The notes beneath the pieces are model-generated. The model searched no databases. It worked only from the letters and a program-made list of their open reading frames with translations, and was not told where the DNA came from. A stretch of DNA of 64,000 nucleotides from Meiothermus cerbereus DSM 11376. Its GTDB lineage: Bacteria > Deinococcota > Deinococci > Deinococcales > Thermaceae. This document shows, one piece after another, positions 18,801-25,840 of this stretch. Every line of letters begins with the position of its first letter. Position 1 is the stretch's first letter. The stretch is from assembly GCF_000620065.1 (NCBI RefSeq), contig NZ_JHVI01000015.1, forward strand, positions 34,059 through 98,058, read 5' to 3'. The position numbers and the translations under genes are program-made.

Positions 18801-19499
18801 ATCGCTGCCTACCAGCAGGGCGCCGGTGGCCTCGAAGGTGACCTGCACCTGCAGCGGCACCTCCCGTCCCAGGTCGCGCATGGCCTGGCGGCAGGCCAGC
18901 ACTGCGCAGCGAATCTGCAAAACGTCCTGGCAGGTTTCGATCAGGAGTAGATCCACCCCACCGCGAACCAGGCCCCGGGCCGCCGTGCGGTACGATTCGA
19001 ACATCTCCTTCCAGCCAATCTGCCCCAGCGAGATGAGCTTGGTGCCCGGCCCCAGCGCGCCGGCTACAAATCGCGTTGTTTCGTCCTTCCCGTTGTCTAC
19101 AACCTGACGGGCGATCCGGGCCGCCTCGTAGGCCAGGTCTTCGGCCTCGGCCTCCAGGCCATACTCCATCAGCACATGGGGCAAGCAGCCGAAGGTGTTG
19201 GTCTCGATGACATCGGCGCCGGCCTCGAGGTAGCTCTGGTGGATGGCGGCAATCACATCGGGGCGGGTGCGGTTCAGGATTTCCGGGCAGCCGCTGTACT
19301 GGGCTCCGCCAAAGTCGGCGTCGCTCAGGTTGTACTTGAAGATTTCCGTCCCCATGGCCCCGTCGTAGACCAGCACACGCTCGGAGAGGGCCTTCAGGTA
19401 GGGGAAGGCCTGGGAGCGGGCCTGTAGCGCATAGCCCTGGGCGGTAAGGGGCTCGAGGCCCTGTTCGGCAAAAAAGTCACGCGGAGCGTTCACACTCAC
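15855..19499 (-). CDS. metH: Cobalamin-dependent methionine synthase
   Basis: The 1214-residue enzyme transfers methyl from methyltetrahydrofolate to homocysteine through cobalamin. Four modules are visible in order. The homocysteine-binding zinc domain covers about residues 1-340 (VYDGAMGTEI, GINCAVGPD, GGCCGTGPAH). The pterin-binding domain covers about 370-640 (VGERTNATGSKKF). The B12-binding domain has the cobalt-ligand motif GDVHDIGKN near residue 770. The C-terminal domain is for reactivation by S-adenosylmethionine. Length is close to E. coli MetH (1227). An open frame extends to 19622, but TACAAT seven bases before GTG 19499 marks that GTG as the likely leaderless start. No cobalamin or SAM riboswitch is visible. 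Confidence 0.95.
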   Translation of the reverse strand: MSVNAPRDFFAEQGLEPLTAQGYALQARSQAFPYLKALSERVLVYDGAMGTEIFKYNLSDADFGGAQYSGCPEILNRTRPDVIAAIHQSYLEAGADVIETNTFGCLPHVLMEYGLEAEAEDLAYEAARIARQVVDNGKDETTRFVAGALGPGTKLISLGQIGWKEMFESYRTAARGLVRGGVDLLLIETCQDVLQIRCAVLACRQAMRDLGREVPLQVQVTFEATGALLVGSDDGAALTVLESLPVDVVGINCAVGPDLMDTHIRYFCQNSTRWVSCLPNAGLPRNEGGRAVFDLTPAELARWQLKFVREYGLNAVGGCCGTGPAHIRALVEGLRGHSQVLRGSQQNPKPSPLGQVASLYQSVPLRQETGLLIVGERTNATGSKKFRELLFAGDFDGMNQLASEQVDEGAHVLDVSVAWTGRDEVRDMREVLKRFATSVPIPIMIDTTQVEVMEEALKHLGGRAILNSVNLEDGLEKFDRVAALAKQHGAALVALTIDEDKEAGMAKTVERKVEIALRMYERLTRVHGIPGESILFDLLTFPITQGDEDTRKLARWTIEGIRKVRELLPEVGFILGVSNVSFGLAPQARVVLNSVFLDECIQAGLTAAILNAGKILPINQIPPEPYRLALDLIYDRRQFGPGGEVIHDPLFAFVDYFAKNKVDKTLAHDPLAGLSLEERLKKRIIEGRKVGLEADLEQALEKYSPVEIINQILLEGMKVVGDLFGTGKMQLPFVLQAAETMKAAVRYLEPRMEKLEGVHKGTMVIATVKGDVHDIGKNLVDIILSNNGYKVVNLGIKKPIEEILAAVEEHKPDAVGMSGLLVKSTVVMKENLEYMAARGVSLPVVLGGAALNRHYVENDLRQVYTTGPVYYASDAFDGLQLMEELTGNAPPQLTSREMSGHKYKTAYEILQEKLMAGSEYIPSNTPPAPRIPRPPFWGRRVVDSSELEIGVISRYVNKNALFRGQWGFRKGDMSQPEYEAYLERLAEPMFEDMVLQALAEGWLEPAVVYGYWPVASDKNDLIVFDPDSGAELFRFNFPRQMGASSRHLCIADFFRPRYAEPIGAERDWFPPAAWENGARDVLAAQVVTMGRKVSQVAQALFQSDAYQDYLYLHGFSVEMAEALAEYWHKRIRQQLDIAQDDATSLEELFRQGYQGSRYSFGYPACPRLEDQKYLQELLQWQEIGVELSEEYQLHPEQSTSAIIVHHPAAKYFNL

Positions 19500-19506
19500 A
19501 AAGGCT

Positions 19507-19512
19507 ATTGTA
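19507..19512 (-). promoter_or_regulatory. -10 box of leaderless metH
   Basis: TACAAT on the minus strand lies seven bases before GTG 19499. A weak CATACA sits 17-18 bases further upstream as a possible -35. Confidence 0.5.
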
Positions 19513-19617
19513 GAGCACGGTATACCAAATGTATGCGTAGCGGGCTGCACAAGCCCTCCGGGCGGCTTATGCCAGACGGACAGGCCAGTATGGCTTGTAT
19601 TTATCGGGCCCACTGCG

Positions 19618-19623
19618 CACAAT
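19618..19623 (+). promoter_or_regulatory. -10 box of leaderless queG
   Basis: CACAAT, then CGGGGT, then GTG 19630. hisC has a nearly identical arrangement (GACAAT, CGGGGA, GTG 50428). Confidence 0.4.
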
Positions 19624-19629
19624 CGGGGT

Positions 19630-20730
19630 GTGCAGGTGGCCGAAACCCTCGAGCAGGCAGCGCAAGAGCAGGGCTTTCTGACGGCGTGGGCTGGCCTGGA
19701 TTTGCCGCAGGAAACCCAGCAACGCTACCGCGACTGGGTAGCCGAGGGCAGGCAGGCCCAGATGGCTTACCTGGCGCAAAACCTGGAGATCCGGCTCAAC
19801 CCGCCGCAGCGCTTCGCCTGGGCCAGAAGCGTGCTGGTGCTGGCGGCCCCCCATGCCTACCCCCCGCCCCCAAAGCCTACTGGTGGCCTTCGCCTGGGCC
19901 GGGTGGCCCGCTACGCCTGGGTGCGGGATTACCACCTCTTGATAGCGCCCCATTTACAGGCCCTCGAGCGCCTGGCCCAAAGCCTGGGCCTAGAGGCTAA
20001 GGGCTATGTGGATACCGGTCCCCTGTCCGAGCGTTCCTATGCCGCCCTGGGGGGTCTGGGCTGGATTGGCCGCAACGCCATGCTGATGCGGATGGGGGAG
20101 GGCACCTACCTCACGCTGGCGGTTCTGCTCACCTCTCTTCCCCCAACCCGCCTAGAAGCGCCTTACCCGAACCGCTGCGGAACCTGTACCCGCTGTGTGG
20201 TGGGGTGCCCCACCGGGGCCTTGCTGGGCGATGGAACCATGGATTCCCGCTTGTGTATCAGCTACTGGACCATCGAACACCGAGGCCTGATTCCTGCTGA
20301 ACTATGGGCGGGCATGGGGGACTGGTTGTTTGGCTGCGATGTCTGCCAGGAGGTGTGCCCCTGGAACCGCAAGGCCAGGTCTTTCTGGCAGGACTTTATC
20401 CCCGAACCCGAGCTGGCCTACCCCAACCTGGAAGATTATTTTTACCTTTCCTCCAAGGCCTTCGAACGCAAATATGCCGGAACCGTCTTCCTGCGACCGG
20501 GTCGTACCCGTATGGCCCGCAATGCGCTGGTGGTGCTGGCCAACCTGGGCAACCCGGACTACCTGCCCCTGGTGCGCCACGCCGCCCAGGACGTGAATCC
20601 GGTGGTGCGGGCCACCGCCGCCCAAGCCCTGGCCCGACTGGGCGACCTGGAAGCCCTGTGGCCCCTGCGCCAAGACCCCGAGCCGCAGGTGGCCGAGGTG
20701 GCGCTGGGGTTGCTGGAAGGGCGGGTATAG
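19630..20730 (+). CDS. queG: Epoxyqueuosine reductase
   Basis: The 366-residue protein carries out the last step of queuosine tRNA modification, reducing epoxyqueuosine with cobalamin and two 4Fe-4S clusters. Cluster ligands are visible in CGTCTRCVVGCP and CDVCQEVCPWN. The N-terminal cobalamin-binding region includes YVDTGPLSERSYAALGGLGWIG. The last 80 residues form HEAT-like repeats (VRHAAQDVNPVVRATAAQA), as in full-length QueG proteins. It diverges from metH, another cobalamin enzyme, across a 130-bp gap. Confidence 0.93.
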   Translation: MQVAETLEQAAQEQGFLTAWAGLDLPQETQQRYRDWVAEGRQAQMAYLAQNLEIRLNPPQRFAWARSVLVLAAPHAYPPPPKPTGGLRLGRVARYAWVRDYHLLIAPHLQALERLAQSLGLEAKGYVDTGPLSERSYAALGGLGWIGRNAMLMRMGEGTYLTLAVLLTSLPPTRLEAPYPNRCGTCTRCVVGCPTGALLGDGTMDSRLCISYWTIEHRGLIPAELWAGMGDWLFGCDVCQEVCPWNRKARSFWQDFIPEPELAYPNLEDYFYLSSKAFERKYAGTVFLRPGRTRMARNALVVLANLGNPDYLPLVRHAAQDVNPVVRATAAQALARLGDLEALWPLRQDPEPQVAEVALGLLEGRV

Positions 20731-20732
20731 TA

Positions 20733-20859
20733 ATACCGGATTCAAAAAGATAATCTTCAAACAAAAAGCGCTAAGAGGCTATCTTTTTGAATCCTAGAGC
20801 ACTCCCTTTGGTCGGGTTAGTTCGTCACCGTTCGGTGACGAACTAACCGAATCTGGTAT
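20733..20859 (+). repeat. 127-bp two-hairpin palindromic element, copy 1
   Basis: The element is bounded by ATACCGGATTC and GAATCTGGTAT, an 11-bp inverted terminal repeat with one mismatch. Inside is a stem with arms GGATTCAAAAAGATA (20738-20752) and TATCTTTTTGAATCC (20780-20794), then a 16-bp perfect hairpin with a TT loop (20815-20848) built on GGTTAGTTCGTCACCG. Copies 2 (42396-42522) and 3 (59548-59674) are exactly the same length. No target-site duplication and no coding capacity are seen. It starts two bases after the queG stop. Confidence 0.95.
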
Positions 20860-20980
20860 AAGAAATGTCTTTGATTTGTTCTTTTTCTGGGGCCCCCGCC
20901 TGAAGCGCGGGTAGCAAAAACCTGAAAAAACGATGATGCTCCAACAATCCCTAACGGAACGATTCAGGCGGGGTTCATAT
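20860..20980 (-). repeat. Second palindromic repeat family, copy A
   Basis: Read on the minus strand, it runs from ATATGAACCCCGCCTGAA to TTCAGGCGGGGGCCCCAG and then AAAAAGAACAAATC and AAAGACATTTCTT. The arms CCCCGCCTGAA and TTCAGGCGGGG pair. It begins at the base after the 127-bp element ends. A similar complete copy is at 34107-34228 and a 5' half at 52668-52724. Confidence 0.8.
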
Positions 20981-20997
20981 AAACCCCATCCTCAGCC

Positions 20998-21707
20998 TCA
21001 CTGGGGAAACCGCCCCTGCCGCACCACCTCCGCCAACACCTCCGGCAGCTCCCAGGCCGCCAGGTCGAAGGTAACCTGACCGTAGTCGTAGGGCAGCTTC
21101 AAAAAGCGGTGGAGCACATCGCCGTGGACATCATCTTCCAGAATGAGCACGTCGGCCCCTGGCTCGCCCCCCAGGCTCAAGCCCACCGAGCCGGGGTCGA
21201 AAACCACCCCTTTATGTACAGCCCGACGAAAGGGGATGTGCTTACCGGCCACCACCGCGTAACGCGAGCGAATGGACTCGAGCATCTTCAGAATTTCCTG
21301 GGGGTGGGCTTCGTTCAGGTCAATTTTGTGCTCGGGGTCTTCGGGCGAGCCGTGGAAGGCCATCAGGCGCCCCCCTGGGGTCTCGTAGCGGTGACGCGAG
21401 CGAAGGTTGCGTAGAAATTGCATCTCGCGAGTGCCAGCTGTTCCCGGGTCCAGATGATGGTGGTCTCGGCGATGCCTTCCCGCGGTGGGGAGGGCAGGGC
21501 ATAGGCTACCCGAAGGTCGGCGGCTCCTGGGACACAGGGAATGCCCTCACGGTCGAGCTTGCGAATAACCTGTCGGGGATGGGGACCATAGCCGACCAGA
21601 TCTCCCACAGCCAGCACCTGCTCAACCCCCTCCTTGCGCAGGGCCTCGAGGGCCACCTCGAGCGCAGGCAGGTTGGCATGTATTTCGGCGATAATTCCCA
21701 GTCGCAT
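20998..21707 (-). pseudogene. Metallophosphoesterase-family gene, frameshifted and with degenerate metal ligands
   Basis: Two overlapping frames make one phosphoesterase. The first (21707 down to about 21425) starts MRLGIIAEIHANLPALEVAL and ends around TREQLALAR. The second continues from about 21423 as MQFLRNLRSRHRYETPGG to a stop at 20998. A one-base indel near 21424-21432 is the simplest explanation. Several usual ligands are also changed: D-x-H is EIH, GNHD is GAAD and GHTH is GKHI. GDLVGYGP and the C-terminal GSVG remain. It is probably a decaying gene or a pseudo-phosphatase; a sequencing error could explain the frameshift but not the ligand changes. Confidence 0.75.
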
Positions 21708-21785
21708 GTTGCCATCATTTTGCCATGTTCGGGCGCTGGTGCTGGGCCACTCGCCGTAATCTCGTTTACTCAAGGCCCTGCCGCG

Positions 21786-21791
21786 TATGAT
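21786..21791 (+). promoter_or_regulatory. -10 box of leaderless lnt
   Basis: TATGAT lies six bases before GTG 21798 (three before GTG 21795). TTTACT at 21765-21770, 15 bases upstream, may be the -35. Confidence 0.5.
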
Positions 21792-21797
21792 TGGGTG

Positions 21798-23192
21798 GTG
21801 CAGACCTGGTTTCCGCTGCTTTTAGGTGCGGCCCTAGCGCTTACTCAACCCCCCAGCCCGCTGGGCTTTCTGGCCCCATTGCCTCTGGTCTGGCTTTTGA
21901 CCAGGGGGGGCTTCCGCTTTGGAATGCTGGCCGGAATGGGCTTCTGGGCGATGCACCTGGTCTGGCTACCCCTTAGCTTTGTGGTGCTTTTTGAAACGCC
22001 CTGGGGGGCGGTGCCCTACCTGCCGCTGGTCTTGATCAAGGCGGCCATCTGGGGGGTCGTGTTTGGCCTGACCCGGGGCAGGCCGCTGGCCAGGGCTGGG
22101 TTGTGGGTGGTGCAGGAATACCTCACCTCCCTGGGCGAAATTGCCTTTCCCTGGGGTTTTGTGGGCTATGCTCTGGTGGATGCCCCTGGGCGGCTGCTGG
22201 CCAGCCTGGGCGGGGTTTACCTGCTTTCGCTGGTGGTGATGGGGGTGGCGCTCTGTGTGTATGCGGCCTGGCAGCGCTTGCGGAAAGACCCGGTGGTTTT
22301 TTCACTTCCGGCTTTGGGCCTGTTTGGACTGGGCCTGTTTTGGCTGGGGCTGTGGGTTATGCCGCTTCCTTCTGCACAGGGAAGCCAGAAAGCCCTTTTG
22401 GTGCAGGGCAACATCAACCCTTTGCGGAAGCTCGAGGGTGCCTCGGCCGAAGAAACCTACCTGCAACTTACCCGCCAGGGATTGCAGGCCCACCCCGATA
22501 CAACCGTGGTGGTCTGGCCCGAAACCGCAGTTTCTGGCTTCTCGCCCGAACTAGTGGCCTTGCTCGGGAGCCGGGAGCTTATTAGCGGCCTCGAGACCGG
22601 CCTGACCAATCGTGCGGTGCGGGTGTATGGGGGCCAGATTACCCATTACTACGACAAAAACCGGCTGGTTCCCTTCGGCGAAAACTTTCCCTGGGCCGAG
22701 GTCTTGCGCCCCGTATACCGCTTCTTTTTCCGCGCCTTTGGCTTCAACGGCGACCTGGTTAGCCGCACCCCCGGCACGGGGTACACCCCCCTGGGCCGGT
22801 ACGGCGCGTTTATTTGCTATGAGTCGGTCTTCCCGGCGGTAGCCCGCAGGCTTGTTCTAAACGGCGCCGAGGTGTTGCAACTCGGCTCCAACGATGCCTG
22901 GTATGGCCCCAGCTTTGGGGGCTTGCAACACTTTCAGATGGGCCGTCTGCGGGCGGTGGAAACCGGGCGCTGGCTGCTGCGCGCTGGCAACGATGGCGTA
23001 ACGGCCATCATCGACCCCTACGGACGGGTTACGGCCCGCATACCGCAGCGGCAAGCCACCTACTTGGTGGGGGCTTTTGGCCTGCTGCAGTACCAGACCC
23101 CCTACGTGCGCTTTGGAGACTGGGCAGTGGCTTTGGCCGGGTTTTTGGGTGTGATTGGCTTGCGCAACCGCGCAAAAGGCACTATAGTTTAG
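21798..23192 (+). CDS. lnt: Apolipoprotein N-acyltransferase
   Basis: The 464-residue inner-membrane enzyme adds the third acyl chain to lipoproteins. Five to seven hydrophobic segments fill the first 190 residues and one closes the C-terminus. Between them is a nitrilase-like domain with the catalytic triad visible as Glu in VVWPETAVSGF, Lys in YDKNRLVPFGE and Cys in GAFICYESVFP. The open frame extends upstream into the facing phosphoesterase gene; the leaderless GTG at 21798 (or 21795) is preferred. A lipoprotein substrate candidate is encoded at 57565-58635. Confidence 0.93.
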   Translation: MQTWFPLLLGAALALTQPPSPLGFLAPLPLVWLLTRGGFRFGMLAGMGFWAMHLVWLPLSFVVLFETPWGAVPYLPLVLIKAAIWGVVFGLTRGRPLARAGLWVVQEYLTSLGEIAFPWGFVGYALVDAPGRLLASLGGVYLLSLVVMGVALCVYAAWQRLRKDPVVFSLPALGLFGLGLFWLGLWVMPLPSAQGSQKALLVQGNINPLRKLEGASAEETYLQLTRQGLQAHPDTTVVVWPETAVSGFSPELVALLGSRELISGLETGLTNRAVRVYGGQITHYYDKNRLVPFGENFPWAEVLRPVYRFFFRAFGFNGDLVSRTPGTGYTPLGRYGAFICYESVFPAVARRLVLNGAEVLQLGSNDAWYGPSFGGLQHFQMGRLRAVETGRWLLRAGNDGVTAIIDPYGRVTARIPQRQATYLVGAFGLLQYQTPYVRFGDWAVALAGFLGVIGLRNRAKGTIV

Positions 23193-23227
23193 TCTTGCTG
23201 GCAGGTATGCCAGAAATGTGCGGGCGT

Positions 23228-23313
23228 GCCGGGATGGCGGAATTGGTAGACGCACCCGACTCAAAATCGGACGGTTAACAGCCGTGTGGGTTCGAGTCCC
23301 ATTCCCGGCACCA
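23228..23313 (+). tRNA. tRNA-Leu (anticodon CAA)
   Basis: The acceptor stem pairs GCCGGGA with TCCCGGC and the 3' CCA is encoded. The D arm contains TTGGTAGA. The anticodon loop CTCAAAA places CAA at 23262-23264. A long variable arm (ACGG..CCGT) marks a class II tRNA, as expected for leucine, and the T arm contains GTTCGAGTC. It decodes UUG. Confidence 0.95.
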
Positions 23314-23342
23314 ACCAATCCCAAGCGCAGTGGAGGCCTTAC

Positions 23343-23570
23343 GTGGAGTTCTTGCAAAACGTCCTAATTTTCTTCTACATCGCCGTGGCCGGGTTCCTGG
23401 TCTATCTGGTGCTTTCCCAGGAACCCAAACAGGGCGCAGGCGATATGTTTGGTGGTTCGACCGATCTTTTCAGCACCCGTGGGGTTACCGGTGGCCTGTA
23501 CCGTATTACCGTAGTGCTGGGCATACTCTTTGTGGTGCTGGCCTTCTCGTTCCGCTTCTTCCCTCGATAA
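23343..23570 (+). CDS. secG: Protein translocase subunit SecG
   Basis: The 75-residue protein has two hydrophobic segments (FLQNVLIFFYIAVAGFLVYL and ITVVLGILFVVLAFSF) around the polar loop QEPKQGAGDMFGGSTDLFS, the SecG arrangement. It is the small accessory subunit of SecYEG in the cytoplasmic membrane. GTG 23343 is chosen because GTGGAGG lies just upstream and it gives the normal length. It lies 29 bp after tRNA-Leu and may be read from the same transcript. Confidence 0.93.
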   Translation: MEFLQNVLIFFYIAVAGFLVYLVLSQEPKQGAGDMFGGSTDLFSTRGVTGGLYRITVVLGILFVVLAFSFRFFPR

Positions 23571-23688
23571 ACGCCGCTTGGTGAAGGCCTTGCTTTGAGC
23601 CTCGAGGCCTCTGTACCGGGCGCTCGCAGGCCTGGCGTTTCCCAAAACCGTTGTGCTGGTCACGCGAAACCGTGCTTGATAAGGCGCT

Positions 23689-23714
23689 AAAACCCGCCTT
23701 TCCCTGCGGTTTTG
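23689..23714 (+). terminator. Probable terminator downstream of secG
   Basis: AAAACCCGC and GCGGTTTT pair with one bulged C across an eight-base loop, ending in a T run. It lies 118 bp after the secG stop. Confidence 0.45.
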
Positions 23715-23938
23715 TGTGCTTGCCGGCCCGGCAATAAAGTTGCTTTGCCAGTGGAATGTCGCAGCTTAATCTGCGGAAGCCTGCCCGCCCAAAGCTGGCA
23801 ACCCCTAAATCCCAAGCCCGCTGCCCAGGGCCGATTATATTGTTCTGGACGCTATTTGACTCACATCAAAAGCGCTGCGACTAAGCCTTATCCACCGTTC
23901 GGTGGATGTAATTTCGACTGCATTTACACCTCCAGGCC

Positions 23939-23967
23939 TTGACAGCCGCTTGATGGCTTTATAGCTT
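23939..23967 (+). promoter_or_regulatory. oppA promoter
   Basis: TTGACA (23939-23944), a 17-base spacer and TAGCTT (23962-23967) form the best sigma-70-type promoter in the window. It gives an untranslated leader of about 75 bases that ends in AGGAGG before ATG 24052. Confidence 0.7.
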
Positions 23968-24051
23968 TGTACCAAGTCCATCTGGCTCTGATGCTTTTTT
24001 TACAAAAGAGCGAGGGTGGTGAACTGTCCAAACTATAGTAGGAGGCTAAGA

Positions 24052-25785
24052 ATGAAGAAACTGTTGGTCTTAGGAATGCTTGCCCTGGCTGGACTGGCTA
24101 TGGCCCAGCCCAAGGTGTTCAAGGGCACTGAGCCAGGCCGTGCCGGTGGTGCGTATCGGGTTACCTCCATCTCCGACCCCCGCACCTGGAACCCCTTTGT
24201 GGCCCGCGAAACCTCGTCCACCGACATCATCGCGCTATTTTTGCCTTATCTGACCACCTACGACCCCTATACCCAGGCCCCCGAAGGACGTCTGGCGAAG
24301 TCGTGGGAGGTGCGCAACAACGGCTTGACCGTTATTTTCAAGCTGCGCGAAGGGGCTAAATGGTCGGATGGACAGGCCATTGATGCCGACGACGTAATTT
24401 TCAGCGCCACCGTCCATGCTGACCAGCGGGTTAACTCCAACTCCCGCAGCAGCTTCATCCTGGATGGTCAGCCCATCAAGTGGACTAAAGTAGACCAGTT
24501 CACCGTGCGGGCCGACTTTCCCAAGCCCTACGCACCGGCCCTGATCCAGGGCTGGTATATCGTGCCCGAGCACATTTTTGGCCCTGCCTATCGCGCTGGA
24601 GTGCAGCAACTCCAGGCCCTGTGGAACCTGGACACCCCCCCGGCCCAGGTGGTTTCGGGTGGTCCCTTCAAGCTGGATAGCTATGTCAAGGGCGAGCGGG
24701 TGGTTCTGGTGCGCAACCCCAACTACTGGGGCGTGGATGAGCGCAACAACCCGGTGGCCTACCTCGAGCGCTACACCGTGCAGATCGTGCCCGACCTGAA
24801 CGCCCAGCTCGCGCGGTTCCTGGCCGGGGAGGCCGATACCTTCTCGGCGGCCAACGCCGACCAGGTGGCCCAGGTGCTGGAGCGCATCCGGGCCAACCGT
24901 CTGCGGGCCGAGATCTTCCCCAACGTGGACGTAACCCTGGGCACCAACTTCATCGTGTTCAACTGGAACCACAAGGATCCCTTCAAAGAAAACCTCTTCC
25001 GTCAGGTCAAGTTCCGCCGGGCCATGGCCCACCTGATGGACAAGAAGTCCATGATTGAGGTGGCCCTGGGCGGCCTGGGCCAGCCCCAGTGGAGCCCCAT
25101 CTCCATCCCCAACAAGGCCTTCTTCACCGACGATGTGGCCAAGTTTGAGTTCAACCCGCAGCGGGCCCTACAGCTCCTGGCCGAGCTGGGCTTCCGCAGC
25201 AAGAACCGCGATGGCTGGCTGGTGAATGCCGAGGGCAAGGTGCTGGAGTTCAACCTGGTAACCAACCAGGGCAACAACGTGCGCGAGCGCATCGCCCAGA
25301 TCTTCCGCGACGAAGCCCGTAAGGTGGGTGTGAAGGTGGAGTACCGCCCCATCGACTTCAACGAGCTGGTGCGTCAGCTCACCAGCCCCGCCGCCGATGG
25401 CACCCGTGAGTTCGATGCCATCCTGATCGGCCTGACCGGCGGTATTGAGCCTGCCTTCAGCCGCAACGTTTGGGAGCTCAACGGCTCTCTGCACGCCTGG
25501 AACCAGGGCGTGGGAGGCAAGAACCCGGCCAAAGTGGAAGCCTTCGAGGTGCTCATCGACACCCTGATGAAGCGCGGGGCTACCACCCTCGACCAGGCCC
25601 AGCGCCGTCAGATCTACGTGCAGTTCCAGAAGGTGGTGGCCGAGAACCTCCCGCTCATCTACACGGTGGCTCCGGCCTACAACCCGGCCCGGCTGACCCG
25701 CCTGGGTGGTATGTTCCCCAAAGAACAGATCAACTCCATCGTTGGTCAGTTCCCCTACATCGAGACCGTTTTTGCCAAGGAGTAA
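24052..25785 (+). CDS. oppA: Peptide ABC transporter, extracellular solute-binding protein
   Basis: The 577-residue protein is a family 5 solute-binding protein. A Sec signal peptide (MKKLLVLGMLALAGLAMAQ) probably cleaves after AMA. No lipobox cysteine is present, so it is not an evident lipoprotein. Family landmarks are DPRTWNPFVARETSS, LAKSWEVRNNGLTVIFKLRE and NPNYWG. It captures oligopeptides or a related ligand outside the membrane for OppBCDF. The start at 24052 has AGGAGG upstream; the open frame extends further to 24016. A strong hairpin separates it from oppB. Confidence 0.92.
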   Translation: MKKLLVLGMLALAGLAMAQPKVFKGTEPGRAGGAYRVTSISDPRTWNPFVARETSSTDIIALFLPYLTTYDPYTQAPEGRLAKSWEVRNNGLTVIFKLREGAKWSDGQAIDADDVIFSATVHADQRVNSNSRSSFILDGQPIKWTKVDQFTVRADFPKPYAPALIQGWYIVPEHIFGPAYRAGVQQLQALWNLDTPPAQVVSGGPFKLDSYVKGERVVLVRNPNYWGVDERNNPVAYLERYTVQIVPDLNAQLARFLAGEADTFSAANADQVAQVLERIRANRLRAEIFPNVDVTLGTNFIVFNWNHKDPFKENLFRQVKFRRAMAHLMDKKSMIEVALGGLGQPQWSPISIPNKAFFTDDVAKFEFNPQRALQLLAELGFRSKNRDGWLVNAEGKVLEFNLVTNQGNNVRERIAQIFRDEARKVGVKVEYRPIDFNELVRQLTSPAADGTREFDAILIGLTGGIEPAFSRNVWELNGSLHAWNQGVGGKNPAKVEAFEVLIDTLMKRGATTLDQAQRRQIYVQFQKVVAENLPLIYTVAPAYNPARLTRLGGMFPKEQINSIVGQFPYIETVFAKE

Positions 25786-25796
25786 ACGCCTTCTGG

Positions 25797-25824
25797 GGCA
25801 AGGGGTGGCCCTCCACCCCTTGCC
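25797..25824 (+). promoter_or_regulatory. Strong intercistronic hairpin between oppA and oppB
   Basis: GGCAAGGGGTGG and CCACCCCTTGCC pair perfectly (12 bp) around the loop CCCT, with no T run after. Such hairpins after binding-protein genes usually stabilise the upstream message or attenuate the permease genes. Confidence 0.75.
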
Positions 25825-25840
25825 TTCATGCTGAGGTTCT

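Larger units (their letters stand above)
23571..24051. other. 480-bp intergenic stretch between secG and oppA
   Basis: No gene is visible. It holds a terminator-like inverted repeat after secG, a GC-rich TGCCGGCCCGGCA palindrome near 23724-23736, an ATCCACCGTTCGGTGGAT hairpin near 23890-23907, whose core resembles the hairpin of the 127-bp element, and the oppA promoter and leader. No known small-RNA motif was recognised. Confidence 0.5.

Noticed and set aside
16797..18950. 717-codon plus-strand open frame opposite metH
   Set aside because: It mirrors the metH reading frame; His/Gln/Gly-rich composition is typical of antisense frames. It has no promoter or ribosome binding site.
19500..19629. 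Cobalamin or SAM riboswitch upstream of metH and queG
   Set aside because: Both genes look leaderless, the gap is only 130 bp, and no B12-box or SAM aptamer pattern is visible.
20733..20859. Repeat copies as CRISPR repeats
   Set aside because: The three copies are 17 to 22 kb apart and 127 bp long, and no array of spacers exists.
20733..20859. 127-bp element as a plain transcription terminator
   Set aside because: The stems lack a consistent T run, copy 2 is inverted inside a coding region, and length and ends are constant, which fits a discrete element better. It may still stop transcription.
23571..24051. Small RNA gene (SRP RNA, 6S or tmRNA) upstream of oppA
   Set aside because: None of the conserved cores of these RNAs was found; only short hairpins are present.
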